This document shows positions 41,842-51,574 of a stretch of DNA of 64,000 nt, piece after piece. The DNA comes from Rhynchopus sp. YZ270_cl-10 (taxonomy: Eukaryota; Euglenozoa; Diplonemea; Diplonemida; Diplonemidae): assembly GCA_964035575.1 (NCBI GenBank), contig OZ037852.1, forward strand, positions 1,240,001-1,304,000. The letters run 5' to 3'. Position numbers and translations under genes: made by a program. Below the pieces are notes generated by a model. It searched no databases. It had not been told where the DNA came from and worked only from the letters and a program-made list of their open reading frames with translations. Position 1 is the first letter of the stretch, and the number at the start of each line of letters is the position of its first letter.

Positions 41842-43869
41842 ATGTCGGAAAGAGTTGGGATAGATTTGAGACAATGCTCGCATTTGAATGGCTACGAACT
41901 TGGCCCTATACTGGGACTGTTTCCTCCTGAACCGGATGGGGGCCCTGCCCCGGCTGCTTCCGACCCCGCCTCTACCACTTCCTCACACATCCGCGAGCTT
42001 CCGTGCACCTTTGCGACCTCGAAGGACGGTACACAGCTGCGTGCAAAGTGCATCCCTCTTCCAGCGACATGCTCTCTGAGAAGCAATCCGCCTGCTCAAG
42101 ACCGCCTCTGCCAGCTTCTCCGGAATATTCGCCACGCAAGCATCTCCCCTGTCCTCCACGTCGGTTTTGCAGATGTGCACAGTGTTTCTAATGGGCTTGT
42201 TACCTGTGTTGTTATTATTACTCCATTGTACCCTGATACTGCTGTTTCAGTTAATTTGAAAGACGCAGTGCGCGATGTGCTCGGAGGGGTCAAGGTGTTG
42301 CAGGCGGTGTTAGGGAGTACTGCGAATTTGAATATAAAAAGGTCGAATTTGATGTGCGGAGATGGGTGTGTGGTGTTGGGGGATTGGTTTGTGGGGTGCC
42401 TCGGGGATGAGGTGGGAGGGAGCGATGCGAAGAATCTTGCGGAGTATTTGGTGTCCTCGGTGGGGGGTGCGGAGGAGACGCATTTCCGCAACTTTGTGCG
42501 TGAGTTGGAATCTCTCAATTGCATCGATCCGCGGAGGCTTGAACAACACAGCTGGCTTTGTAAGACTGCAAACCTCTCTCGCCCTGTCGCAATGCATCCA
42601 GTCATGCTCTCTCGTACCTCAGCAAAGTCTAAGAGAATGACACCTGCACAGTTCATCAGTGGAGGGCACGGCGCAACGAGAGATATGCTACAGTTCTTCC
42701 TCCTCAGAAGGGTCGCAAATTTGTGCGATTCTGACAGAGACATCACAGATGCGTTTCTCAAAAGCATTTATGACGTTGCAGTTCAACATACACCACATGA
42801 TGAGATAATAACCGATGCACTGATAGACGATTTGGTCGATGCATCGCAACAAACGTATCGGGAGATGTGCAATACAAGAAAGCATTTTGAACCCCGCAAA
42901 ATAGAAAGCTGTTGGGCATTTGAAGCCGGTATTGACCATACCGCGCATTCGCAAGAAGACGTCTTTGTCACCATACCGGACCTAGCAGTGTTCATGACCG
43001 GTACACATGACCCGACCCGTACCCCGACCTACTGTGTTTCTCTCTTCGACGGCCACCTCGGTGCAGAAGCTGCCGACTACTGCTCTCATCAACTCCTCCC
43101 CGCTATGTTCCGCTATGGATGGTATGAAGGCGACGAAGCCTCCTTTGCGGTCTGCGCGACCGAGGTTTTTTCGCAGATTAATAAACGATTTTTGGCGAGA
43201 GCGAAGGAAACCGGCACTTGGGCAGGCACCACCGCAACCATCGCCGTCATCCAGGACACCACCTTGCTTCTTGCCAATGTGGGCGACAGCTCTGCCCTGC
43301 TCTGTGGTGACGGAGGGCTAAGCTATAAGGTCATCACCGAAGACCACCGCGCAAGCAACCCTTCAGAAGAGGAGCGCGTTGTCCGCAGCGGCGGCTGTCT
43401 CTTACCACGCGCAGGACGGAGTCTCGTCGACGGGATGCTTGAGGTGACACGCTCGATAGGCGACGTCCGCATGGAAGGGGGTGTGGTGAGCTGCGTGCCC
43501 TACACCCATTCATGCTCTGTGGTCGGCTACGACTTCCTGGTGGTCGCATCTGATGGGGTATGGGACGTCCTTCAACCATCGGAAGTAGTTGCCGCACTCT
43601 ACGCAGTCCGTGCAGAGCTGTATCAAGGGGAAAGCGAAGAATGCGCTGCGCTGGTCTCAGGCGAGCCTATCTTCAAATTCAGTGAAGGGAGTGCGGCAGG
43701 GCAAGATGATGCAAGCGAGTCCCACCAAACAGACGACAGCGCCATGTCAAATGAATTCCAGATCATGGCAGAAGCGGTCGTCAGTGAAGCCCGCGACCGG
43801 GGGTCAGTAGACGACATAGCAGTGGTGGTGTCGTTGCTCCCGTCGGCAGGGGATAGGGAGAGGGGTTGA
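41842..43869 (+). CDS. PP2C-type (PPM) Ser/Thr phosphatase with pseudokinase-like N-terminal region
   Basis: 675 residues, no intron. The C-terminal half (about 355-670) is a metal-dependent phosphatase: FDGHLG (402-407, metal ligand D403), GTWAGTTA, ANVGDSSALL, EDHRASNPSEEERV, LEVTRSIGD, ASDGVWD and GSVDDIAVVV (second DD pair near the end). The expected metal-binding aspartates are present, so it is probably active. The N-terminal part (about 90-200) reads like a degenerate protein kinase: an LLRNIRHASISPVL hinge-like start, then NIKRSNLMCGDGCVVLGDW in place of the catalytic loop and DFG. Catalytic residues are lacking, so this would be a pseudokinase. Residues 200-350 are unassigned. The start follows a pyrimidine tract ending just upstream. 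No transmembrane segment seen. Confidence 0.88.
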   Translation: MSERVGIDLRQCSHLNGYELGPILGLFPPEPDGGPAPAASDPASTTSSHIRELPCTFATSKDGTQLRAKCIPLPATCSLRSNPPAQDRLCQLLRNIRHASISPVLHVGFADVHSVSNGLVTCVVIITPLYPDTAVSVNLKDAVRDVLGGVKVLQAVLGSTANLNIKRSNLMCGDGCVVLGDWFVGCLGDEVGGSDAKNLAEYLVSSVGGAEETHFRNFVRELESLNCIDPRRLEQHSWLCKTANLSRPVAMHPVMLSRTSAKSKRMTPAQFISGGHGATRDMLQFFLLRRVANLCDSDRDITDAFLKSIYDVAVQHTPHDEIITDALIDDLVDASQQTYREMCNTRKHFEPRKIESCWAFEAGIDHTAHSQEDVFVTIPDLAVFMTGTHDPTRTPTYCVSLFDGHLGAEAADYCSHQLLPAMFRYGWYEGDEASFAVCATEVFSQINKRFLARAKETGTWAGTTATIAVIQDTTLLLANVGDSSALLCGDGGLSYKVITEDHRASNPSEEERVVRSGGCLLPRAGRSLVDGMLEVTRSIGDVRMEGGVVSCVPYTHSCSVVGYDFLVVASDGVWDVLQPSEVVAALYAVRAELYQGESEECAALVSGEPIFKFSEGSAAGQDDASESHQTDDSAMSNEFQIMAEAVVSEARDRGSVDDIAVVVSLLPSAGDRERG

Positions 43870-43895
43870 GGTGGGGGGGTGTGGTGGGGGGACTA

Positions 43896-44041
43896 GGTTG
43901 TATTATACGTGCTCGGCCCCGACTGAATACCGTATTATACGGTAGTATACAAAAATTATACAGAATTATACGGTGCTGCTGGGGGCCGAATACCGTATAA
44001 TTCGTATAATTAATTTTACGAATTGTTCGAATTTTACAACC
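43896..44041. mobile_element. 146-bp MITE, TA-flanked
   Basis: Inverted ends GGTTGTATTATACG and its counterpart GGTTGTAAAATTCG, flanked by TA on both sides (43894-43895 and 44042-44043). The interior repeats GAATACCGTAT-type motifs in both orientations. TA flanks suggest mobilisation by a Tc1/mariner-type transposase. Confidence 0.7.
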
Positions 44042-44230
44042 TAGGTGGGAGGATGGGAGGATGGGGTGGGGTGGGGACAACATCTGGTACGTTTCTCCAA
44101 AAGTAGACAGTTTTTTTTTTTGTGGCATATTTCCCCCTCTTCTTTGATTTGAAAGTATAAAACTAATTTTTGTGTTTGAAGATGCGGTGTTATGCTACAA
44201 TAGTTGCATGGTGCGTGTCTTTTGGAAAGA

Positions 44231-44258
44231 TGTGTGTGTGTGTGTGTGTGTGTGTGTT
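44231..44258. repeat. (TG)n microsatellite
   Basis: About 14 uninterrupted TG units. Confidence 0.95.
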
Positions 44259-45456
44259 TGATAACTAATAGGGGTAATTCTTGCGCAGAATATGGCCCCA
44301 TGTGTGTGTCTTTGAAAGCAAGTGTAGATAGTTCTAAGAAACATTGCCCAGATGCGTGTGTGTGTTTAAAAAGTAGTTTTTTTTTTGGGGGGTAATCCCG
44401 GTTGGGGTACCACCCCGGTACCGTTTATTTGTGGCGAGGTATATTGTTCATGAGAGGACTGTATTTCAAGCCAACTTTTTTTTTCTTCTTCGTGTGTTCT
44501 CGAAAAAGTTTGGTTATTACCAACGCACTGTGAGTCGTCAATAGGCTCGGGGGAAAAAAAACCCCTCTTCCCCCTTTTTTGCATTTTCCTCTTTCAGCCT
44601 TCATTTTTTTTTTTACTCGCCCCCTTCCCTGCAAAAATAGCAACTCTCATTGAAAACTGGCAACACTTTTTGTTGTCTATAACCAAAAATTTTTTTCCTC
44701 TCAGCAAATGTGCAGTGGGCGGTCCGTTTATCGTGTACCTTTTCTTTGATGTACGGAGACGCGTTTTCCTCTAAGTTTTCTTCTTCTTTTTCTCCTTCAT
44801 TTTTTTTTTTTTTGTTGGGCTTGAGTATTGGCGTAGAAACGTTATTTTTTCTTCTCCAGCTTTGAGCGCACAAAGACCTAATCTTTGTTTTATTTTCTTC
44901 TGAATACAAAACCCATCCCCCACGCGAGAAAGTGCGTTTCATTCAAGAGGGTGACGAACAGCGAGGAGTTCATCTTACAAAAAAAAAAGATGTGCATCTT
45001 GTTTTGTTCATTTTTTTTTCGTCAAAGTTGCTGTGTGTCTGACCCCAAAAAAAAACAGGGCATTTCCCCCACCTGTCAGTTTCAGTAGATTCCATGCAAC
45101 GCTTGAAAGGACCTGACAGCGACGATACCACTGTACAGACCCCGTATAGGTGTGCCCACAAGGCATATTTTATGGGTGCAGATGCAGTGATAAGACAGAG
45201 AGGGTTACATTCATTTTTTTACGAATTGTCTTCTTTTATAGTTGCCTATGTGAGGTGTAGGTATCTGTTGAAAAACCCCTCTTTTTTTTTTTTTTTTTTT
45301 TTTTGCATCTTTCCCAGGCTTTCCTTTTTGCCTTGCCCCTTGTCTTGGATTTCATCTTTCCGGAGTTTTTTTTCCCTCTTCTTTTCGATGCTAGGAAAGT
45401 AGAGGTTTATGTGCGAGCACCAGGTCCCTTGGACCGAAAATAGTCTTATATTTTTA

Positions 45457-45553
45457 TGATGTGTATGTGTGCAAGAGGCACATTCATCTTACAAGTTTTT
45501 TTTTCTTCTTTTCTAAGGTGGCTAAGCAAAGAGGCTGAGGTTCATCTTATAAC
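45457..45553 (+). repeat. Two type-A hairpins in tandem, separated by a pyrimidine-AG tract
   Basis: The first ends GAGGCACATTCATCTTACAA and is followed by a T/C tract ending TTTTCTAAG. The second starts right at that AG with GTGGCTAAGC and ends GAGGTTCATCTTATAA. The inner stems differ (TGTGC/GCACA-type versus CTAAGC/GCTGAG-type) while the outer AAGRTG/CATCTT pairing is kept. Confidence 0.72.
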
Positions 45554-46117
45554 CTTTTTCATCTCCCTTTCTTGCGTTGTCGACACTACTGACCAGGGTT
45601 TCTAAAATTTCTATGTCCCATTTCTCTTTCTGTCATCTGTATGTCTTGTGGTGTATAGCCGAGTTTTTGACACAGGATTGCCATGTTTTTTTTTGAGCGG
45701 GCGAATATTTTTTTTCCCCTCCCACAAACAAGGCAATGACGCTGTTTCTGACAAAAATTTTTACGAATTTCTAATCGGGGTGAGGGTGAGGGTGAAGGTG
45801 GGTTGTTGCAATGTTTCCATTTGTTACAGTGTCTGCGTCCGCCGATGTGCGGTGAGGTGTTTGCACTATCAACTTCACTTTGCATCTCGACCTCTTTTCT
45901 TTTCCTCTTTTCTTCGATGCGAAGAAAAGGAAGATGAAAGGTTGATGAGCGGGAAGGAAGGCCGCACACAGCACAGGGTAAATGGAAACAGAATACGACC
46001 CCTTGGTTAGCTTAGTTACCCATCAATTGAATGTCGACACAGCATAAAAAAAAATGTTCCATTTGTTTTGAAAGAGAATGCAAAAAACAGGAGTGAAAAT
46101 AAACTATAGTGGAGTTC

Positions 46118-46160
46118 ATCCTCGGGTGTCTACACTAATACAACCAAGTTTTCAAAAATA
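46118..46160 (+). repeat. Type-B hairpin motif
   Basis: AGTGGAG opposite CTACACT, inner stem CATCC/GGGTG around TC, tail AATACAACCAAGTTTTC. AATAAA lies about ten bases upstream. Confidence 0.72.
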
Positions 46161-46425
46161 ATCAAACAAACTACAATGTTCAGTTGTACCTTTGTTTTCT
46201 TGCGAATTTTTTTCTTCTTGGGCATAGGGCTTGCGTAAAAGAGCGAGCGAAAAAAATGCCAAAAAAAAAGTCTAAAGTAAAGTCGTCCCTGCAATTCCAA
46301 AAGAAAGTGTGCAGTGTACATTTCAGCTGCGCACAAAATATGTCTTTTAGTTTTTTTTTTTTTGAGGATGCCATTATAACACAAAATGCGATACATTATT
46401 TAGTACACCCCCCGAACAAAAAAAT

Positions 46426-46535
46426 AGTGGAAACTTGCACAGGTGGCAGCTACACTATTCCAGCACTTTATCAACAAAAATAATAATAATAAAGGACAGT
46501 GAAGACTGTCTCTGGTAGCTGCACTATTCCATGCA
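46426..46535 (+). repeat. Two type-B hairpins in tandem
   Basis: First: AGTGG with CTACACTATTCC, inner TTGC/GGCA. Second: AGTGAAG with CTGCACT, paired changes relative to AGTGGAG/CTACACT; AATAAA lies just upstream of the second. Confidence 0.65.
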
Positions 46536-46880
46536 TATCACAGATGCATTTTTTTTTTTTTTATTATAGGTCAAACGCAGTTGACAGGGGAAATGCTACG
46601 GTCGCTCTAACTGTTTTCACCCTCACTTGTGCTCCTCCCTTCTCACACACCACTTTCTGTACTTCAGGACTCTCATTTTCTTACCTTTTCTATTTGGCTC
46701 TGTTTTTGTAAACATATCAGTTTTCAAAACGAAAAAAAAAAAAAAAAAAAAAAAAAAAACAAGGACCAAGTGGAAGCGTACAACTAACAAACTCTCCCCC
46801 TATTTCGTTTCCCGTTTTTCCTGTGTGGGCGAAGATAGTTATTGACACCGTAGTATTTTATTTCCTCTTCTTTCTTTCAC

Positions 46881-46916
46881 AGTGACTAAGCACAACGAGG
46901 CTTAGGTTCATGTTAA
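46881..46916 (+). repeat. Type-A hairpin motif
   Basis: Directly after TTTCACAG. Inner stem CTAAGC/GCTTAG is perfect around ACAACGAG; TTCATGTTAA tail. Confidence 0.72.
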
Positions 46917-47156
46917 ACAGTCTCTTCTCTTCTGACGATCTTGTTCTATTCTAGCGAAGGCTATGTGAGTATGTTTTCCGATTGTGTCTTTGGCTATAAC
47001 ACACAACGGATTTTTTTCTCTCTAAAAGCTGTTTATTTCAGAGTGGATTTTTTTTTCCTCGAAACTGAAGTCCAGCTGCAGCTCGAAGTTGTATTCCTGA
47101 CGACTTTGAGTCTGTTTTTATTTATAGGGTACATTTAGTGCACCCTATTATACCAT

Positions 47157-47963
47157 CAGTGCTGTCGTGCCTGATCAGGCTGGTATGGCATTCGCCATAC
47201 CTATTAAATTTGGTTTTTTTTCCTGGTAGGGCAGGGTCCGCCCTCCTGCCCTACCAGGATTTTATTATTATTTTATTTTTTTGAGGAGGGGTTCGGCAGG
47301 CATTTTGCTAACCATCGTTACGAGTTTTTGGCGTTTTTTTTCTCATCGTTTCATCGACCGTGGGAGACCAGAACGCGACTCAATTGGTCAAACGCCGAAG
47401 GAAAAGGAAGCATGCAGCATGCAGCATGGCGGAAGAAAAAAACAGTAGCGTACCGTGCGCCTGCGGCGCAAGCTTGCAATGCACCCTTCCCATGACATAG
47501 TTTGGCTGTAAAAATGGTCAATTTTAAGCGCATTTTTTTTGAAATGTTGCGTACCGTGGCTTCGCCAGAAACTTTCGTTTTGAGAAAAATACGTAAGTAA
47601 ACTTTACGGAAACTGACGTTAATTACGAACGACAGCGCTACTTTATGGCAACATTTTTTAGAAATACCGTGGCTTCGCCTGGAACCTTTGGTTGCCGTGG
47701 TTCTTTTATAGATCTACTGAGGTTACTGATACGACAGCTGACACCCACTACGGCTTGTGGTTCACCCTCCCCGCCCGCCTTTCACGATTTTGTGCATCAG
47801 AGGGGAGAAAGAGCCTCACCTTCTTGCACTGGCAGGGAGTCGCGCGCGCGAAGCGCGCGCAGCGACCGCTTTTACGGGGGGAAAGCTAGGGACCTTTTTT
47901 TGCGGGTTTTTTTTGGCCTGCCCTACCTATTAAATTTTTTTTCAAAACTCAGCGACAGCACTG
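47157..47963. mobile_element. hAT-type non-autonomous element
   Basis: Inverted ends CAGTGCTGTCG and CGACAGCACTG, flanked by a perfect 8-bp duplication TATACCAT (47149-47156 and 47964-47971). CAGTG termini with an 8-bp duplication are diagnostic of hAT. Inside are a strong hairpin (CCTGGTAGGGCAGG with its inverse, about 47222-47262), the GCGTACCGTGGCTTCGCC block shared with 3180-3330 and 58515, and a (CG)-rich hairpin near 47850. No transposase. Confidence 0.88.
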
Positions 47964-48392
47964 TATACCATCTATTCAGTAGAATAGTTCGAACACGAAA
48001 CAATTTATTTTATTTTTTTTAGAAAGAATAATAGAGGATCCAAAGTCACTTTGTTCGCTCGTTCCCTCCCCCCAGTCACAGCTGAGAATAAGCCGGGTCA
48101 CCGGTCCTGGGTCTCCCCGAGTCTTATTCTCGGCTGTGCCCCCAGTGTATGCAATGCCCACATACAGGCACAAAAAAAGTAAAATATTAATAAACCAAAT
48201 TCCAGTACAACCAACGCCCCCTTTCCCCATCTCAACTATACGTCAGTTTCCCCCCTCAAAAAACCATGCCAATTCTATCCAATTGTTGCAAATATCTATG
48301 CTTCGGCAATAGTGAGGGCAAGAGTTCTCCCCCCCTTTTTTTTTGCCCATCTTCAAACCCCAGCGTGTTCCAGCGCGATATCGATAGTGGTA

Positions 48393-48430
48393 AAAGATGT
48401 GTGTGCGCAAGAGGCACATTCATCTTTCAA
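48393..48430 (+). repeat. Type-A hairpin motif
   Basis: Perfect outer AAGATG/CATCTT and inner TGTGTGC opposite GGCACA; tail TCAAGTTTTC then a T-rich tract. Confidence 0.75.
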
Positions 48431-49077
48431 GTTTTCTTTGCTGTTTGCACCGTAACCGATAAAAAGTGAAGGAAACGATGGCCATTCCTAATTTTGTCGT
48501 TTACGGACAGTATCGCGCCTTAACTTTTCCTCGGTTACGGTATTATGTATTTGGTAGAAACCCAACCCCTACATCACTCCGTCCTAATTACCCTGTGTTC
48601 GCAATGATCCCCTTTCATCTGGCTGATGAGTGGAAGCGAGGAGTAGCACATTTCAGATGTAAACCACGAAATGGATGTAGGACAGCATGGTTGGGGTGTC
48701 CACCCCACGGTACAGCCGGTCATTGTGCCAAAGGTACACTGTCACGAGAGGGCTTTGATTTGATTTCAACTCTACATTATTGAGACGGCGTGCACACGCG
48801 CTATTAAATTGAGTGATCAACGAAAAACCTTTTTTTCCTTTTACGCGTACCTCCATCTTTCGATTGAAAGAAGATCTTAATCATTTTTACGTGTACCTAT
48901 CAGAGTTACTATTTTTGAGTTATTAAATGCGAAAGGCTAAAGTTCACCTCTATGTTTCTCTTTTTCTGTTGAGGGAAAAGATTGGACATTTAAAACTATT
49001 TCCAACACCCCCCCCCGCCCCCTTTTTTTTAATTCCTAACCTCTGGGAATTTTATATGAGTGCCTTAGTTCAACATA

Positions 49078-49184
49078 TACCGTATTCGTACAAATTATCG
49101 ACCGTAAAAAAGGTCAACACTTCCAGAAAAAAATCCTGAAAAGGCCGAACATTATTACAGTCGATACTTTGTACGAATACGGTA
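49078..49184. mobile_element. 107-bp TA-flanked MITE
   Basis: Inverted ends TACCGTATTCGTACAAA and TTTGTACGAATACGGTA (17 bp, perfect), flanked by TA at 49076-49077 and 49185-49186. Small Tc1/mariner-type MITE by structure. Confidence 0.75.
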
Positions 49185-49387
49185 TAGGGTGCAGGTCCTT
49201 CTGACGCTTTCACTACTACCTAAAGAAAATGGGGTAGGAAGATTCTTGTCGCCACCAGCAAACATTGAAGGAAGTACTCCGACTGCGTTTGTTGACTTCA
49301 TTGTGAGGCATAAAGGAGACAGATTCTGAGACCCAATCGTAGCTGCTCTATATAGAAGTCTAAAAAATCAAACAAAATTTTTTGGAC

Positions 49388-49457
49388 AGTGGAGATTGCA
49401 CAACTGTGGCAACACAACCGAGGCAACTGCACTACTCCAACAATTTATCAAAAAGAA
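49388..49457 (+). repeat. Type-B hairpin motif, long form
   Basis: AGTGGAG opposite CTGCACT; inner stem TTGC/GCAA enclosing a second small hairpin ACTGTGGC-AACAC. Tail ACTCCAACAATTTATCAAAA. Nearly identical to 49848-49916. Confidence 0.7.
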
Positions 49458-49847
49458 AACTGTTTTTTTGGATGCAAGTAGAGTAGTAGACAATAACCCA
49501 GCCCACTAGAATTCCCTTCGTGCTAAATCTGTACACAGAAAACCAGAAAGAAATAGCAAAATAAAGAGAGAGAAAAAATATGGCGAAAATGGGGGAAAAA
49601 AATGTACAGTCAGTTTCGGAACAGTGTCAGTTCGTCTCGAAAAAAAAATGTCTCTTCCAAAAAAGGAAAATCATCGTTTTCGCGGGGCGCCGTAATTGCA
49701 CAAAAAAAAAAAAATAATAACGGTTACCATTGAGTACAGACCCTCGGTTCCCTAAGCGGGTCCTTAGGCGATTGGCGACGCAATAAAACAAACGCTGCGA
49801 CATCTCGCGCGGTCGGAAACTATGGAAAAGGGAGAGAAAAGGTTGAC

Positions 49848-49916
49848 AGTGGAGATTGCACAACTGTGGCAACACAACCGAGGCAACTACACTACTCCAA
49901 CAATTTATCAAAAAGA
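49848..49916 (+). repeat. Type-B hairpin motif, long form
   Basis: AGTGGAG opposite CTACACT; otherwise as the copy at 49388, including the GACAGTGGAG start. The two differ by CTGCACT versus CTACACT. Confidence 0.7.
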
Positions 49917-50074
49917 AAAGTAAACCCATTCGTAACGCGGCCCTTTTTTTGCTCTTTTTGAGCATCTAGTCAGTGATTTTGCTTTTGATGTGTGAGCACA
50001 ACGAGGCACATTCATCTTTTAAGTTTTTGTAGTTTTCTTTGACGATACTCACGCCCCCCACCCCACACCCCTTT

Positions 50075-50102
50075 GGTCATTAATCACACGAGGCTTATGA
50101 CC
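50075..50102 (+). repeat. Type-A hairpin motif with perfect alternative stem
   Basis: GGTCAT pairs perfectly with ATGACC around TAATCACACGAGGCTT. The conserved CACGAGGCTT loop side is kept while the outer stem differs from other copies. Confidence 0.6.
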
Positions 50103-50782
50103 ATTACCCCTTTTTTAGTGACATCTCTTTTTTCTTTTTCTTTTTTTTTTGTTTATTTGTAGTTTCGCAACCTCAAGCAAACAGAACGATTCCCCCTTTT
50201 TGTACGAGATACCTGATAGAGAACTTTGCACCCCTCTCCCCCAGAATGAACAAAGAAGCGTACCTACCTCTTAACCTACAAAGTTACTACAGTGAAATGC
50301 AAAAAACAGAGTGGCAAAAATATAAAAAACAAAACAAAACAAACTTTTAAAAACCCCCCCTGAAGTATAGTGTCGTGCTACACATTTTGTGTATCATTAG
50401 AATAACCCCTTCCTGATTCCTGACATTTTTTTTCTCGAGGATATTGTGTGTTGCCCTGCAAGCAAGCCAACCCAAGGAAGAGAACCCCCCTTTTTTTCTC
50501 TTTTCCTTCAGTGCCCTACGCCCCGACGATTGAACGGTGAGGCGTTTTGCACTTTCAACTTTCTTTTTCTTTTTCCTCCCTTTTTTCTTAGGCAACCAAT
50601 CAACCAATTTATTCTATTCGCCGCTTTCTCCCGATTCCTTTTCGGGGGGTGCTTCTGATCAGAGGTCCACCGTTGCCTCCTTTTTTTTTTTTTCAATCCC
50701 CGTAGAAAAAAACACTGCATTTTCAAAAAGTTCTGTTGACAATCAACAGAACTTTAGTACCTAGAGGAGGCCCTGAATTAGT

Positions 50783-51574
50783 CATACTGTGCGGGCGAGT
50801 AAAAAAAACTCGCCTACTCGCCAAAAACTCGCCTAAAACTCGCCCATTTTTGGGGGGCGAGTTTTGGCGAGTTTTTTTTTTGGGTAGGGATTTTACCTTG
50901 GGAAAAGTGTACACACGAAAATATGAGGGAAATTTGAGTTTTGAAGAGAAAATTTTTTTCGTTCCACTTGAACAAGACCTCTACAGTTTGCTTTGTAGGC
51001 TTCCACAACCAGTACCACCAGTCCAGCTGTAGCTTCTGCGGATCCATGAAGCTTGCACAGATGGGTGTGATGTAGTCGTGGGGGAATACCGCCAAGGGGT
51101 GGCCTGCAGGGTTGCCATTTACCGGCATGGCGAGGACATTGTTGTATAGCGAGTGTAGCCCCGGCTCATGTCTTCGTCATCCTCCGGATTGTAGCACGTC
51201 TTGTCCCCCGGGATCTATGGCACGCCTGGATCTTCCCCTGGAGCAAATGTTTACATACATGCCTGTCAGCCACTGCCGTGACATGGTTGCCATTAGACAT
51301 ACAAGTGACACAATTTCAATTTTTTTTTTGTGTGTTTTCGAGTGGCATGTTGTCATCAGTCACCCCCGCCCTCCATTTTCACATCCTGGTGCACATTTTC
51401 ACCCCCAAGGTGCGTTTATGCACCAGGATTTGCACCCAAATTTGGGCGAGTTTTTGGCGAGTAATAGGCGAGTAGGGCGAGTAATGGGCGAGTAGGGCGA
51501 GTTTTTGGCGAGTTTTTCCTGAAAATCAGGGGTGGCGAAAAACTCGCCTAAAAACGGCTCGCCTGCACAGTATG
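50783..51574. mobile_element. Foldback element with CATACTGTGC termini, carrying a coding-like segment
   Basis: Inverted ends CATACTGTGCGGGCGAG and CTCGCCTGCACAGTATG, flanked by ATTAGT at 50777-50782 and 51575-51580 (6 bp). The arms are runs of GGCGAGT modules. The middle is different: normal-complexity DNA with an open frame on the minus strand. No transposase. Confidence 0.72.
50985..51145 (-). other. Coding-like segment inside the foldback element
   Basis: The minus-strand frame reads NNVLAMPVNGNPAGHPLAV, then DYITPICASFMDPQKLQ and a Trp-rich end (LDWWYWLWKP). Complexity and composition are those of a real protein and unlike the element arms. Likely a captured exon or gene fragment; the family is not recognised. 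Confidence 0.4.

Larger units (their letters stand above)
44044..47148. other. Intergenic region, no gene recognised
   Basis: Very rich in homopolymer runs. Contains a (TG)n microsatellite (44231-44258), a type-G repeat (about 44385-44480), type-A hairpins (44949-44980, 45457-45495, 45515-45553, 46881-46916), type-B hairpins (46118-46160, 46426-46475, 46498-46535) and a type-C motif (about 45853-45880). Confidence 0.6.
47972..50776. other. Intergenic region, no gene recognised
   Basis: Contains type-A hairpins (48393-48430, 49985-50020, 50075-50102), two type-B hairpins (49388-49457 and 49848-49916), a type-G repeat (about 48655-48770), a type-C motif (about 50534-50560) and a 107-bp MITE (49078-49184). 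Confidence 0.6.

Noticed and set aside
49388-49916. Type-B long forms as spliced-leader RNA genes
   Set aside because: They recur as hairpin plus A-rich tail, without a donor GT after a conserved leader or an Sm-type site, and match no leader known to me.
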